A DNA stretch of 64,000 bases, from the IMG/VR virus record IMGVR_UViG_3300022927_000011, positions 20,883 through 84,882 of that record. The stretch is one strand, 5' to 3'. Position 1 is the first letter of the stretch. Each line of letters opens with the position of its first letter. A model generated the notes under the pieces. It made no database searches. It saw only the letters and a list, made by a program, of their open reading frames with translations, and was not told the DNA's origin. Positions 43,064 through 58,500 of this stretch are shown here, piece after piece. The stretch comes from a virus. The translations under genes were made by a program, and so were the position numbers.

Positions 43064-46000
43064 ATGTCAACGACAGATAGGCAAAACAGACTTCTACTAG
43101 CTGAAGACTGGAAAACAATATATCAAAGTTTTAGATACGCAGATTTCCAAAGTTACGACTTTGATAATCTACGCAGAACTATGATTACATATATCCGTGA
43201 AAACTATCCAGAAGATTTTAATGATTATATCGAATCCAGTGAATATCTTGCACTTATTGATCTTATTGCATTTCTAGGACAAAACCTTGCTTTCCGTACT
43301 GACCTAAATGCTAGAGAAAACTTTATTGAAACTGCTGACCGTAGAGAAAGTATTCTCCGTTTGGCAAGGCTTATTAGTTATAATGCAAATAGAAATATTC
43401 CAGCCAACGGATTATTAAAAATTGAAAGTGTTAGTACCACAGAGGATGTAGTCGATGCTAATAACAACAATTTGTCTAATCAATCTATTATTTGGAATGA
43501 TCCTACTAACTCGGATTGGTACGAACAGTTTATTAAGATTATGAATGCTGCGTTGCCAGCAAACTCAACATTTGGCCGCCCTATTAAAAAAGCTATTGTA
43601 AATGGCGTAACAACTGAACAATATAGATTTAGTGCAAATAATACAGGGTTGCCTATATATAGTTTTACAAAAAACATAGATGACACCTCACGCAAGTTTG
43701 AAATTGTTAGTACTAATATTGATACAGATACTACAACAATATACGAAGAAGAACCGTTTCCTGGAAATAAACTAGCATTTTTATATAGAGACAACGGCCA
43801 AGGTGCAGGAAGTTCAAACAGTGGATTTTTTATGCACTTTAGACAAGGTAGTATACAAGAGAATACATTCTCTATATTAAATCCTGTTCCAAATACAACT
43901 GTAAACATTGACAGCGATAACATCAACAACAGTGATGTTTGGCTTTACAAGTTAGACAGCAACGGAAACGAAGAAGCGTTATGGCAAAAAGTTGAAAGCA
44001 CAGAAGGTAATAACATTGTTTACAACAGTGTTACCAAAGGTGTTCGTGATTTGTATAGTGTTCTAAGTCGTGTAAGCGATAGAATAAGTCTTGTGTTTAG
44101 TGACGGAACTTTTGGAACATTACCAAAGGGCGATTTTAAAGTTTATTATAGAATATCAGCAAATGCACAGTTTAATATAAATCCAGCTGATATGACAGGA
44201 ATACAAATTCAAGTTCCTTACATTAGTAAAAATAACTCAGCAGAAACACTTAACATAGTTTTAGAACTACAATCGGTTGTTTCAAATGCAGATCAATCAG
44301 AAACTAATGAAAGTATTCAAACAAATGCACCTAGTACATATTACACACAAAATCGTTTGATAACTGGCGAAGATTATAATATTGGACCTTTGGGTGTAAG
44401 CCAACAGATTATCAAAACAAAAAGTGTAAACAGAACAAGTAGTGGTATTAGTAGATATTACGATTTACGTGATGCAACTGGAAAGTACAGTAACACTTTG
44501 ATGTTTGGCGATGACGGAAGTATTTTTACAGAAGAACTTACAAACAAATTTAGTTTTAACTTTGTTTCAAAAACAGACATTGAAGCAGTTATTAATAATC
44601 GAGTATTAGAAATAATAAAGAATACACAAACTAAAAACTTTTATTATAAAAACTTTAGTAGAAATGCAAGTATTGTTGATTTAAACTATACATGGAATGC
44701 CACAACAAATGAAACAAATCAAAGTAGTGGACTATTCCAAGATCAGTTTTCTATACCAGTTGCAGTATCAAGTTTTACTGCTACAACAATGAAGTTTGTT
44801 GCTGCTGGAAGTTTGGTTAAGTTTACTCCTCCAGCAGGATATCATTACGACAAAAACAATAAACTGGTCTTAGGAGAAGTATCTGCACTAGGTGATAAAG
44901 AATATATATGGACTAAAATTATAAGTGTATATGAGAATGGAACAATAGGTAATGTTGATAGTACATTAGGACCTATTATATTAAATGATGAAGTTCCTAG
45001 TACTAGTAAACTTTCAGAAATTATTCCGGTATTAAATAATACTATTGTAAATGATACATTATCACAAATGGTTGATCAGGCATTTGCATTTAAAACATTT
45101 GGATTGCGTTATGATGTTGAAACAACCAACTGGAAAGTTATTACAAACAGCAATCTTGATACAACCAGTGTATTTGATACTGGAAAAACTGGAGATGCTA
45201 CTGGCACAAATCAAGATGCTAGTTGGATTTTCTTATTTGAAACTGATGGTGAAAAATATACAGTAACTAGCCGTGCTGTAAGATATGTATTCGAAAGTGA
45301 CAAACAAATACGTTTTTACTTTGATGGCAATGATCGTATATACGATAGTAAAGTTGGTAAGATTGTTACTGATAGTATTAGTATTTTAAGTAATAATAAT
45401 AAGCCTGATTTATTAACACCGTTTAACCAAGATTGGAAGTGGCAAGTTGTTAAAGAATACAGAAGTGCAGATGGGTATGTAGATAGTAAAAAACTAGAAA
45501 TAGGATTTACTGATAGTGATGCCGATGGAGTGATTGACGATCCTGATCTATTTACAAATATTGTTGCACCTGCTTATTTGCCAGACACAAAATATATATT
45601 TTCTAAAAAGTTTGAAAAAAATGATGTCGAAACTTATGAATATGTTAGTGCCGCAGCAGAAAATATTGTAGTAAAACAAACTGAAGCAGCAATCGGAGCA
45701 TACAGTTCGTATGATGCTGCAACAATATTTTATATTAGTAGTACTGATGTATTTAAAAAGTTTAATGCACTACAAACAGGATTAGAACTATCCATTGATT
45801 ACAAAGCATACAGAGGCAGAGATAATATTAGATTTGATTACAGACATGCCGCTGCTGAAAATCGTCGCATTGATCCAAGTAGTAGTAACATTATTGACTT
45901 GTATATTTTAACAAAATCTTATGATATTGAATATAGAAAATATCTCAAAGGCGATATTACAACTAAGCCATTGCCACCTAGTAGTGATTCACTGTTTTTA

Positions 46001-46528
46001 GATTTTGGCAATGATATTAAAAAGATTAAATCAATCAGTGATGAAGTAATATATCATCCTGTAAAATATAAATCTTTATTTGGTTCTGAAAGTGATACTG
46101 ATGTGCAAGCAACATTTAAAATAGTAAAAAATACAAATCGTGTTGTAAATGACAATGATATAAAATCACGAGTTGTTGATAGTATCAACGAGTTCTTTGC
46201 ATTAGAAAACTGGGACTTTGGAGAAACATTTTATTTTAGTGAATTAGCAGCATATATTATGAAGCAAACTGCACCTGATATAAGTAGTATTGTTCTAGTA
46301 CCAAAAAGTGAAACACAATCGTTTGGTAGTATGTACGAACTAAAAAGTGAAAACGACGAAATATTGATTAGTAGTGCAAGTGTTAGTGATGTTGAAGTTA
46401 TTGATAGTATTACTGCATCAAGACTTAAAGCAACTGCAAATGTTATTACAAGTAACGAAGTTTTAAACACAGGCGTTCAAAGTACAACAACTTCGACAAC
46501 CACCATTACTGAAGGAAATAATTACTAA
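43064..46528 (+). CDS. 6: baseplate wedge protein gp6
   Basis: 1154 residues (T4 gp6 is 660). The N-terminal third shows the gp6/gpJ-type motifs: FRYADFQSYDFDNLRRTMI, YIRENYPEDFNDYIESSEYL, LIDLIAFLGQNLAFRTDLNA and RRESILRLARLISYNANRNI. A later VYYRISANAQFNINP block also fits wedge proteins that form the inner baseplate ring with gp25 and gp53. The enlargement is C-terminal (from about residue 600), with extra beta-rich modules. TAATG overlap with the giant downstream gene. Confidence 0.85.
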   Translation: MSTTDRQNRLLLAEDWKTIYQSFRYADFQSYDFDNLRRTMITYIRENYPEDFNDYIESSEYLALIDLIAFLGQNLAFRTDLNARENFIETADRRESILRLARLISYNANRNIPANGLLKIESVSTTEDVVDANNNNLSNQSIIWNDPTNSDWYEQFIKIMNAALPANSTFGRPIKKAIVNGVTTEQYRFSANNTGLPIYSFTKNIDDTSRKFEIVSTNIDTDTTTIYEEEPFPGNKLAFLYRDNGQGAGSSNSGFFMHFRQGSIQENTFSILNPVPNTTVNIDSDNINNSDVWLYKLDSNGNEEALWQKVESTEGNNIVYNSVTKGVRDLYSVLSRVSDRISLVFSDGTFGTLPKGDFKVYYRISANAQFNINPADMTGIQIQVPYISKNNSAETLNIVLELQSVVSNADQSETNESIQTNAPSTYYTQNRLITGEDYNIGPLGVSQQIIKTKSVNRTSSGISRYYDLRDATGKYSNTLMFGDDGSIFTEELTNKFSFNFVSKTDIEAVINNRVLEIIKNTQTKNFYYKNFSRNASIVDLNYTWNATTNETNQSSGLFQDQFSIPVAVSSFTATTMKFVAAGSLVKFTPPAGYHYDKNNKLVLGEVSALGDKEYIWTKIISVYENGTIGNVDSTLGPIILNDEVPSTSKLSEIIPVLNNTIVNDTLSQMVDQAFAFKTFGLRYDVETTNWKVITNSNLDTTSVFDTGKTGDATGTNQDASWIFLFETDGEKYTVTSRAVRYVFESDKQIRFYFDGNDRIYDSKVGKIVTDSISILSNNNKPDLLTPFNQDWKWQVVKEYRSADGYVDSKKLEIGFTDSDADGVIDDPDLFTNIVAPAYLPDTKYIFSKKFEKNDVETYEYVSAAAENIVVKQTEAAIGAYSSYDAATIFYISSTDVFKKFNALQTGLELSIDYKAYRGRDNIRFDYRHAAAENRRIDPSSSNIIDLYILTKSYDIEYRKYLKGDITTKPLPPSSDSLFLDFGNDIKKIKSISDEVIYHPVKYKSLFGSESDTDVQATFKIVKNTNRVVNDNDIKSRVVDSINEFFALENWDFGETFYFSELAAYIMKQTAPDISSIVLVPKSETQSFGSMYELKSENDEILISSASVSDVEVIDSITASRLKATANVITSNEVLNTGVQSTTTSTTTITEGNNY

Positions 46529-49500
46529 TGGCATACAATGATGATCAAAATGAATATCCTGTACCTGGAAGTTCTAGTGCAAAGAGAACTTCGGCTTCTT
46601 TGCTTCCAAGATATTTTAGAACTAATGCAAATAAAAAGTTTTTAGGCAGTACAGTTGATCAGTTAACCAACCCAGGCGTTGTCGAAAAGATTAACGGATT
46701 TGTTGGAAGTAGAACTGCTAAAGCAGTTACTACTCAAGATAGTTATATTAGTGATATTAACTCTAACAGAGAAAACTATCAGTTAGAACCGTTTGCTATT
46801 GTTCAGGATAATCTTGGAAATGTAGAGTTTGATGCTGATTATGTAGATATACTAGGACAGATAAGTGCGTTTGGCGGCAATATCAAAAATCACGACAAAC
46901 TTTTTGCTCAAGAGTTTTATGCTTGGAACCCACATATTGATTTTGATAAGTTTACTAACTTTAGAGAATACTACTGGCTACCTAACGGCCCGCAGGAAGT
47001 TCCTATTAGAGGACAGGGTAGACAAGTAGTTAGTACATTTACTATTGAAACTGTTGTTGACGATGATAATACAGCCTATGTATTTTCGCCTGATGGAGTA
47101 ACACGTAATAAAAGTATAAAGTTGTTTAGAGGTCAAACATATAGATTTGAAGTTAACGTTCCAGGCCATCCTATTAGTTTTGCAACAAGCAGACAGAAAA
47201 AAGTTGAATATTCAAAAGATAGTACATTAGTTAGTACATTGTATCGAGAAGGTGTTGTACTAACACATGAAAATGTAGACGACACATTGGTAAATCCACA
47301 AGATTATTTAGAAGATGGATTTATTGAAAACGGCGTCATTGAATTTACAGTACCAGGAGACGCTCCTGAAAATCTTTATTATGTTAGTCAAAACGATATT
47401 GATAACAGTGGTGTGTTTAATGTATACGACATTGAAGAAAATAGTGACATAAATGTAGACGAAGAAATCATAGGCAAAAAAACATACACAACTGTCAACG
47501 GTTGGAATATGTCAAATGGCATGAAAGTGTATTTTCAAGGCAATGTAACGCCAGCAACATATGCACAAGGACTATACTATGTTGAAGGAGTAGGCACATC
47601 TATCAAACTAGTTCCAGTTAGTGACCTTGAAGTGCCGGCTATATTTACACAAGACACACAAGTACCGTTTGATGTAAACGGATTTGACCGTGTTCCTTGG
47701 AGTAATGCTAGAAGTTATGCAGGATACAAGGATTATATTTGTATAAACAGAAGAGACACTAGTAGAAATGCATGGGCAAGATACAATCGCTGGTTCCATA
47801 AATCTGTTATTGAAAAAAGTGCAAATATTAACAATCAACCAATCGAGCTAGATCAGACAGCACGAGCTAAACGTCCTATTATTGAGTTTGAACCAAATCT
47901 ACGTTTGTGGAATCACGGCAATACAGCTAAACTTAATGTTGATTTAGTTGATACATTTACAAAAGATGCATTTAGCACAATCGAAGGCACTGCTGGATAC
48001 AACATTGATGGAATAGATTTAGTTGAAGGAATGCGTATACTGTTTGTGGCAGATACAGATAGTTTAGTAAAAGATAAAATATTTGAAGTCAAGTTTATTA
48101 CTCATACAAACACTACTCAAATAAGTTTGATTGAAACAGCAGATACTGACCCTGTTCTAAATCAAACCATACTAGTCAAAGACGGTGTAAAAAATGCTGG
48201 AAAAATGTATTGGTATGACACAACTGGATGGAAACTAGCTCAAGATAAAATAGGTTTAAATCAAGCACCAAAGTTTGATTTGTTTGATAGCAACGGAAAC
48301 AGTCTCGGAGATAATACAGTTTATGAAAGTACAGATTTTGCTGGAAACAGACTTTTTAGTTATAGAGTCGGTGAAGGCGCCAATGATACCGAACTTGGAT
48401 TTCCTCTTACATACAAAAACTTTGTAAATATTGGCGACATTGTTTTTGATTTTGCATTGCTTGCAGAAGATTACAAATACAAAGTTAATAATATTTTTAC
48501 AACTATAAGCAGTGATGTTTTCTTTTTACAAGAATATAATAATCAAGTTATATCTTATACTAATGCTTGGAAAAAAACAAATATAAAAAGCAGTCAATAT
48601 GTTATAAGAAAATACACAGGCGAAGATTATACAAATAGATTTCCAGTTGATGTTTACAATAATAGTGCTGAGTTAACTGATTTAGAAATCAAAGTATATG
48701 TTAACAATGAATATAAACCTGATTATCAAATAGTCAATGAAAATAAAACAACCAAAGTTGTACTTTCTAACGATATTGGGTTTACTGATATTGTTGTTAT
48801 TAAAACTAAAAGCTCAGCAAACAAAAATGACAATGGTTATTATGAGATTCCTCATAACTTTGAAAGAAACCCGTCTAATAAAAATATTACAGAGTTTACA
48901 CTAGGCGAAGTAAATGATCATGTTGAAGGACTTATTTCTGAAGTTGCAGCATTTTCAGGAGTTCAACCTGGCTTAAACAATCTAAGAGATTTAGGCCCAG
49001 TTGCTGAATATGGTAGAAAGTTTGTTCAACACAGCGGACCGCTAAATCTATCACTTTATCATTTGGTTAATAAAAACTCAAATGTTGTTGCAGCTATTAG
49101 ATATGCACTAAATGAATATACTAAGTTCAAAAGACAGTTTTTACAAACTGCAACTGAAACATCATTTAACGGAACAGTAAAAGAATATGTTGATTTTATT
49201 TTCAATGAGATTAATAGTACCAAGACTACAACTACTCCGTTTTACAGTACTGATATGGCAGCCACTGGCGGCAGCAAAAAGATTGAATATGAAATACTTG
49301 ATAGTAGATTAACAGTTTATGCTCTCTCAACAGTTTTTAATAAATCGGCTATCAGTAATAAAGCATTGTATGTGTATTTAAATAATCAACAACTTGTGTT
49401 TAATAGAGATTATACATTTACTGGAACTGGATTTGTAGACATTTCTGCAACACTGACCAGTGGCGATATATTAACTATACACGAATACGATAATACTGAA

Positions 49501-52500
49501 GGTAGTTTTATTCCACCGACACCTACAAAAATAGGTATGTTCCCGGCATATGTTCCTGAGATATTTATTGACTCAAGTTATCAAACTCCACAAAAAGTTA
49601 TTAGAGGACACGACGGCAGTATTACACTTGCTTATGATGATTATAGAGACGATTTGATTTTAGAAATGGAAAAGCGTATTTTTAATAATCTAAAAGTTGA
49701 TTATAATCCAGACATATTTGACATAAACGATATTGTTGGAGGTATTGATAGAAATACAAAGATCACATCACAAGAAATCGATAATATTATTATCAAAGAT
49801 TTTATTGACTGGATCAATATTGCTAAGATTTCAGATTATACTAAAAATGACTTTATAGTACAAGGTGAAAGTTTTACTTATAACTACACCGGAAGTACAA
49901 ATGATCGCAACGAAGCAGTACCAGGATTTTGGAGAGGTATTTACAGACAAGCATTTGATACTGATCGTCCTCACACACATCCTTGGGAAATGTTGGGTTA
50001 TGGAATTCAACCAACTTGGTGGGAAAGTGTTTATGGCCCTGCACCCTATACAAACAATAACTTGATACTTTGGACTGATTTACAAAACGGTGTGATTAGA
50101 GAACCTGGTAAAACAGTACTAAGAAACAAAAAATATATTAGACACAACTTATTAAAACATATTCCAGTCAACGAAAACGGACAGTTAGTATCGCCTTTAG
50201 AAAGCGGATATGTAAGTAACTTCAGTTATGCACCGCAAAGTCAAAACTTATTTAAGTTTGGCGACGAAGCACCAACTGAAGCAGCATGGAGAAGAAGTAG
50301 CGGATATCCGTTTAGTTTGATGATTGCTGCTTTAATAACACGCCCTGCACACACAATGGGTATTGGATTTGATAGAAGTAGAATTCAACGCGATATTGCT
50401 GGAAACTTGGTTTATACTGCTACAAATAAAAGAATAACCACAACAGATTTGATATTTCCTAAGATAAAAAATGCTGTAAGTGCAGGATTTTTAAACTATA
50501 TTAGTGAATATATCAATGCAGACTCGTTGTATCCATATACTACATATGTGAATAATCTAAAACTATTAAGCAATAAAATAGGATTTAAACTTGCTGGCTT
50601 TGCTGAAAAGAACAAACTAAAACTAGTATTGGATAGTAAGACTCCGTTAAACAAAGGAAATATATTTGTACCTGATGAAAACTATAATATTGTTTTGAGA
50701 ACTTCTAGTCCTCAAGATGTAGCAACTTATAGTGGTGTAATAGTTGAAAGAACTGCAAAAGGATATCGCATAAGTGGATATGATAAAGATCTTCCATCTT
50801 TTAAATATCGTAATCCGAGAGAAAATACAAATGATCCGTTTGTAAACATCGGCGGCATCAGCGAAAGTTACATACAGTGGGCTGAAAACAAGTTTTTAGT
50901 TGCTGGCAAACTTGTAGAATACAACGATAGATATTATAGAGTAAATGCAAACCATACAACTGGAACAGATTTTAATTCGAGTTTGTATACTCCATTACCA
51001 AGTCTGCCTGAAAATGGCGGTAGAGGCGCCTATTTTAGAAAGGCGTTTACTAATGAAATACTAACACTTGATTACGGAACAATATTGAATGATGAACAAC
51101 AGGTGGTTAACTTTCTTTTAGGCTATCAACAATACTTAAAAGATATTGGATTTAAGTTTGAATATTTTAATAAAGCAACTGAATCTGTTGAAAACTGGCA
51201 ACTAGCATGTAAAGAGTTTTTGTTTTGGATAACACAAAACTGGGCAAACACTAGCACATTAACATTATCACCATTAGCAAATCAAGTTGAGTTTGAAAAG
51301 GACTTTTATGTAGTTGATAATATACACAGCAATCTTTATGGATTTGCACTATTAAATGAAAACGGAAATGTGATTAGTAAAACCCGTTCTAGTATTTACA
51401 GAGACAACACCAACAGATTTAGTTTAACATCAGAGGATGACGGAATATATCTTCTCAAACTACCGCTGATACAAAAAGAACATCTTGTGTTAGTTGATAA
51501 CACAACAGTATTCAACGATACAATCTATGTACCCGAAACAGGATATAGACAAGAGCGTCTGAAAGTTGTTGGATATAGAACAGACGATTGGAATGGTAGT
51601 TTAAATATTCCAGGATTTATATACGATGATGCCAAAGTTACTGAATGGACTAGCTATAAAGATTATAAAACTGCAGAACTAGTAAAATACAAAGAGTTTT
51701 ATTATGCAGCTAGATTTACACACAGTGGCACACAAGATTTCATTTATGGAAACTGGAGCAGATTGGATAGTAAGCCTGTAAGTGAATTAAAACCAAACTG
51801 GGATTATAGAGCAAATCAGTTTGCAGATTTTTATGATTTAGATACAGATAACTTTGATAGTGAACAACAAAGATTGGCTCAGCATCTTATCGGATATCAA
51901 AAGCGTGAATATCTTGCTAATATTATTCAAGACGATGTTAGTCAATACAAGTTCTATCAGGGATTTATACAAGACAAAGGTACATCAAATGCTGTTACAA
52001 AGCTGTTTGACAAACTTGGTTCAGCAGATTCCGATAGTGTTGAACTGTATGAAGAATGGGCAATACGTGTTGGTAGATACGGTGCAACCACAAGTTACGA
52101 CGAAGTTGAATTTAAGCTAGACGAAAGCCAGTTTAGAATAGAGCCACAACTTGTAGAGTTTGTTGAAACAGTAGATTCAACACGCACAGATTTGGTTTAT
52201 CAATATCCAAGAAAAGATGTATATCTTTCTCCAACTGATTATGCACATACATCTTTGCCATTAACATCTGGTAGTGCAGAATACACTAAAACTGCCGGGT
52301 ATGTTAAACTAGACCAAGTAAACTTTTTAACAACTACAAAAAATGATATATTGGTTCTAGATATCGATAGTGTTGATATTGGAAGTTACATATGGGTGCC
52401 AAAAGATTCTCAATCGTGGAATGTTTACAAGCATGTTGTTTCTCCAATCGGTATTCAATCTATTGAGAAAACAGACCTAGGATTTAAAGCAAACTTTAGT

Positions 52501-55500
52501 AAGCCTATTACGTTTGCAGAAGGCGATATTGTTGGATTTAATAATGTCAATGGTGAAGTTAATGGCTTTTGGATTGTACAAAATATTGGATATACTGATT
52601 TTGAAATACAACTGGATAACCCAATAACCGAAGACTTTATTGACTTGTCAGACAGTACTATTGGAATAGTATCAGAACTATCGTCACGCAGAGTATCGTC
52701 ACCTGAGGGTATAAACAATATTACAAAACTTTACGATTTAGACGATAATGACAGAGTATGGATTGACGATATTGGCACTGGAACATTTGGAGTATACGAT
52801 AGTGACATTATACGTAGCTTTAAACAAAGCATTGCAGCACCCGAAACTGGTAGCAGAGAGTTTGGATCTGATTTAGCTGTCAGTGACAACAATACTACTT
52901 TAGCAGTTGGAACCCCAGATATAGATGATGGCAAAGTTTATGTATACACTCGTGGTAGCGAAGCTGGTGCATTTACACTAAAACAAACACTAGAACCGTT
53001 GTCTAATCATCATGACGCAGGCGAGTTTGGTACAAGTGTTGAAATAACAGACAACGGACAATACTTATATGTAGGCGCTCCAACTGCTGCAAATGTTAAA
53101 ACACGATACAAGGGTGTATTTACTGAAGGTGAAAGTTATCTAGCTGGAGACTATGTAAGTCAGCGAGGAACATTATGGAGAGCTCTAGTTGATGTTATAG
53201 CAGAAAGTAGTACTATTAATCTATTAAGTCAAGATTGGGAACTAGCAGATCTAATAGTTACAGATACTTCTGGAGCAAGTCTTGGATATGCAAATCAAGG
53301 TGTGGTTTACATTTATAAAAAACTTATCGATGGATCATTTACTTTAGTTGATATTATTTTAAGTCCAGAACCGTCAACAAACGAACAGTTTGGTATTGCA
53401 ATCAAATCAGCTTCACCAAGCGATTTCCAACACAACATTATTATTAGAAGTTTAAAAGATAACGGCCGTGTTTATTTTGTTAACAACAAAGGTCAATCTA
53501 ATGTAACATCTTATGCATATTCAAGAGATTCAAACTACAAAGGCGAATGGGAAAGTATTTCAAAATATATTCCTAACAATATTGTTTATTATGAAGGCGA
53601 ACTTCGTCAAGCAAATACAACCGTACTTGCAGGAAATCCTTTTAACAATAGTCAGTGGGATGTACTTGATACATATGTTGATTATTTGGGTTATGTTCCT
53701 TATTCATCACAAACTGATGATAGCACTGGCGGCTTACTTGATAATGATAGTAGTGATTTTTTAAATGCACTTGCTATTGGCTCAAGTTATGATATTAGTA
53801 AAAACGGCGAAGTATTAGCACTTGGTGGAATTCAAACCGGCGGCGAATATCGTATAGCAATATATAGAAAAACAAATGGCAGATTTGTATTTGATGAAAA
53901 TATTGATCCTGCAACCGAAGAAGAAGCATTTGGATCTACACTAAGTCTAAACGATGATGGATCTAAAATAGCAATAGGCGCACAGTTATCAAATGCTAAT
54001 GGTATTTACAATGGCGCAGTATATGTATATAAACTTACAAACGGAACATATGTACAAGATCAAATATTGCTTGCACCTAATGGTGAAAAGAATGAAAGAT
54101 TTGGTACTAATGTAAGTTTTAATTCTAATAAACTTGCTATAACAAGTCGCAACGGTGATACGGAATCATACGTAACATTTGATAATGAACTTACAGATTT
54201 TGATAATAAAGCAACAAGCATTTATGATACAATCAAAGATAACGGACAAGTTTATGTTTATGAAACATTAAACAACAAGTTGGTATATGCTGAAAAACTT
54301 TACTCACAAGTAGATATATCAGATTCATCTGATATATTGAGTGTATTAAATAGAAACCATTTGTATGTTATTTCGATAGGAACAGCAGTTGATGACAAAA
54401 CAGGACTAATTCAAGATCATAGAACAGACTTAAATGCCAACGCTTGGAATATCAACAGCCAAGGCGACAGCTATGTTGATATTGATAAAATCAAAGGTGT
54501 GTGGCTATATGATACAAATACAAATGATTTGATCACATACCTTGATTATATAGACCCTATTAGAGGAAGGATTGCTGGCCCTGCAGAACAAGAACTTAGT
54601 TATAAGACTTATTATGATCCAGCGGTTTATAATGTTGGCACTAGAGACACTGGTGTAGCAGATCTTTGGGGTAAACAGCAAGTTGGAAAACTATGGTGGG
54701 ACCTTGATGCTATAAAATGGTACAATCCATATCAAGGAAGTATACAATATAAATCCAATACATGGAATCAGATTATTCCTGGATTTAGTGTAGATGTGTA
54801 CGAGTGGGTTGAAAGTGATTTATTACCAAGTGAATGGGATGAAATAGCAGACACTACTGAAGGATTAGCCAGCAGTATAAGTGGAAAAACTTTATACAGT
54901 GATGATTCATATGTGAGAGCAAGAGTGTACGATAGTGTAGCAAGTGTTTTTGTACCAAAGTATTATTTCTGGGTTAAAAATAAAAATACATTGCCTGATA
55001 CATATGGCAGAAAGATCAGCTCGTTTGATGTTGCAAACTTGATAGCAGATCCTTCAGGTCAAGGTTACAGACATATTACATTACTCGATGGTAAAAAGTT
55101 TGCCTTACACAATGTAAAAAATCTAGTAAAAGACAAAGATACTATCTTGCACGTAGATTATTATGTTCAAGATAATGCAGAAAACAAAAACATTCATAGT
55201 GAATATGCATTGGTTGTCGAAGGGTTAGCATCAAGCAAACCAAATAATGACATTGTTGATAAGTGGGTTGACAGTTTAGCAGGGTATGATAAAAACGGAA
55301 AAGTTTTGCCTGATTTAAATATCAGTGTTGCTCAACGTTATGGCATTTTAAATAATCCAAATCAAACTATATTTGTTAATAGAGCCGAAGCACTAAAACA
55401 AGTTATTGAAAGAGTAAACGGAGTATTATCACAATATACAATCGTAGATGATTTTGATATTTCTCCGCTGTTCCAAACTGAGACTGCACCAAGCAAGTTT

Positions 55501-58500
55501 AGCAATGAGTGGGACACACAGATTGATACAGAAAGTTTGTTGAGATTTGTCGGTACTGCAAAAATTAAACAAGCAACTCTTACACCTATTATTGTTGACG
55601 GAACTATTACAGGCGCAACTATTACAGAACCAGGCAGAGGGTATATTGACAGTAACTATACATCTGGCAAGCGACATGGTCCAACTGTAACTATAGAAGG
55701 TAAGGGTGTTGACGCAGAAATAAAAACCTACATCAACAATCTTGGACAAGTTATTGAAGTTGAAGTTGTAAATGGCGGCAAAAACTATTTAAGTGATACT
55801 ACACTTATTGTGCGTCCGTTTAGTGTTCTTGTAACAACCGATACAGAAGTAGGCGGATTGTGGGCGGTGTACAACTGGATATCATCCACACAAGAATGGT
55901 TTAGAAACTACATTCAAAGCTATGATGTTAATAGATACTGGAAGTATGTTGACTGGTATGCAACTGGATACAGCGAAGTTACATCTATTGATTTTGTTAT
56001 AAATGGTAGTTATGAACTTGCCGGATTAGACGATAAACTAGGAAATACTATTAAGATTGAAAATATCGGCTCCGGCGGTTGGATGCTATTAGAAAAGATT
56101 GACAATCAACTAGAAGTAGATTATACTATTAACTATAAAGTTGTAGGCAGACAAAATGGCACAGTAGAGTTTAGCAATACATTGTATCAAAATGATGCAG
56201 TTGGATTTGATAACATAATCTATGACATTTCGTTGTACGACAGTGAGCCAACTGATGAAATAAAAATAATATTATATGCACTAAGAGATAACTTGTTTGT
56301 TGATCAACTAGAAGTTGAGTGGAACAAACTGTTCTTTAGTAGCATTAGATATGCAATGAGTGAGCAGGTTGATTTAGACTGGATTTTTAAATCTAGTTTT
56401 GTAGTTGCAAAACACAATGTTGGTGAGCTTACACAAAAAGTAACTTATCAAAACGATAATCTTCCTAACTATCAAGACTATATTGAAGAAGTAAAACCAT
56501 ATAGTACTAAAATAAGAGAATATATCAGTTCGTATAATAGAACAGAACCAACACAAACTAGTGTTACTGATTTTGATTTGCCGCCTCGTTACGATGCAGA
56601 ACGTGGCCAGATTATCAGCGAAACTATCAAGTTCTTCAACAATGGTCTTGTTGGAACAAATGATACCACAACTACATACCCACAAAAACATTGGTTAGAT
56701 AATGTTGGATTTGAAATAACAGAGTTTGTTGTTTACAATGGCGGCAGTGGATATACTGACACAGCAAATGTAACAGTTAGCGGAGGAGGTGGTCCAACAC
56801 TTGAAGGACTTGCGTATATAGGTGGTGGATCAATTCAGTACATTGAAGTTGATACAGTTGGAGCAAAATACTTTACAACTCCAACCGTAACAATAAACGG
56901 AAGTTTAACAGAAGACGGAGTTGATGCAGTTGTTTATGCACAGATAGGAAACAGTGTAATCAGATCCACGCATATGTTGATGAAGTTTGATAGAGTTGCT
57001 GGTGCATACTATTTTACCACATTAAATGAAACAGAAACATTTGTCGGTAATGGCGGTTTAACTGAGTTTAGTTTAAAATGGCCACTGAGTACAAATAGTG
57101 CAGATATATCAATAACTGTAGCAGGGGAGCCACAGCTAATAAGTGATTTTGTAGCATCAAATATTATTGATACAACCAAGACATTTGATAGATATCGTGG
57201 TAAAATAACATTTACTACTGCACCTGCAAATAATGCTGCTGTTGTTATAAACTATAAAAAATCATCCAACCTGTTAACTGCTGAAGATAGAATAAACTTC
57301 TTTTACAAGCCTACTACAAACATGCCAGGCAAAGAACTAAGTCAGTTAATGAGTGGTGTTGACTACGGTGGCGTTCAAATGGATAGTATCGGCTTTGGCG
57401 AAAATACTGGGTTTGATGCAAACGCTTATGGTATTGATTTTGATACGTTTGACACTAACTATGAAGATGAAATCATTACATTAGATGGCAGTACTCAAAT
57501 AATATCATTGAGCAGTGTTTTAGAATCAGGTGTAACATACAATGTATATCTTAATAATGTAAGAATAGACGACCCGTTTTACGATGGAAGTAGTGTAACA
57601 GCCAATCCAAATGCAAAAATGGTGTCACCGCAAGGCGATAATATTACAAATACCGTATTCTTAGACAGCGATGTCGTTGAAACCAAAGACGGCGATGTTG
57701 TGATCATTAGAAAATCAACAAGCGACGGCAGCTTTACTCCAGAATCAACTGCATACGATGTAAGTTTACAAGGTGGAAACTTTGAATACACAACTGCTAA
57801 AGGTATCGACTCTGGCGACATAGTTGTTGACGGCGACGGCTTTGTTACAGAAACTACCAGCGGCGGACCAGAAGAACAAGTTCCAGGACAGGTACTTGAT
57901 GCAGTTGATATTCAAGTGTACAATAGAAGTGTAGACGGCCAGGGTATTATTAGTGTTAGAAACTATATCACAGATGGCACAACCATTGAGTGGGAGTTTG
58001 ACAACTTCCCACAAACAAACACCACATTGGTTGTAAAAGTTGACGGCGACATTATTGATAATGACGATTTAAATGTCGACTATGAAAATAAGTTCATAAG
58101 TTTAAACGATAGTACAGCATTAGACGAAGGAAAAAATCTTTCAATACTTACAATAGGAACCAACGGTGTAGATTTAATCGATAGTGATAATATTGTTTCT
58201 ACTGGTGATACGTTTATATACAACCTGCCAATCACATGGAAGTCTGGATTGAGTTCGTTTGTAACAATAAATGGCGTATTACAAAACGATACAACAGATT
58301 ACGGACTTACAGAATCAGATACTGGTAATGCCCAACTAGAGTTTCCTATCAAAGTAACTGCTGGAAAAATCATTGGATATACAATATATGACGGCAGCGT
58401 AAATCAATACAGTCAAATGGTAATCGACAATACTTTTGTAACCGATGGTACAAATAAAGTTCATAGATTTACAAATGATGTTGCACTACCAGTTATTGAT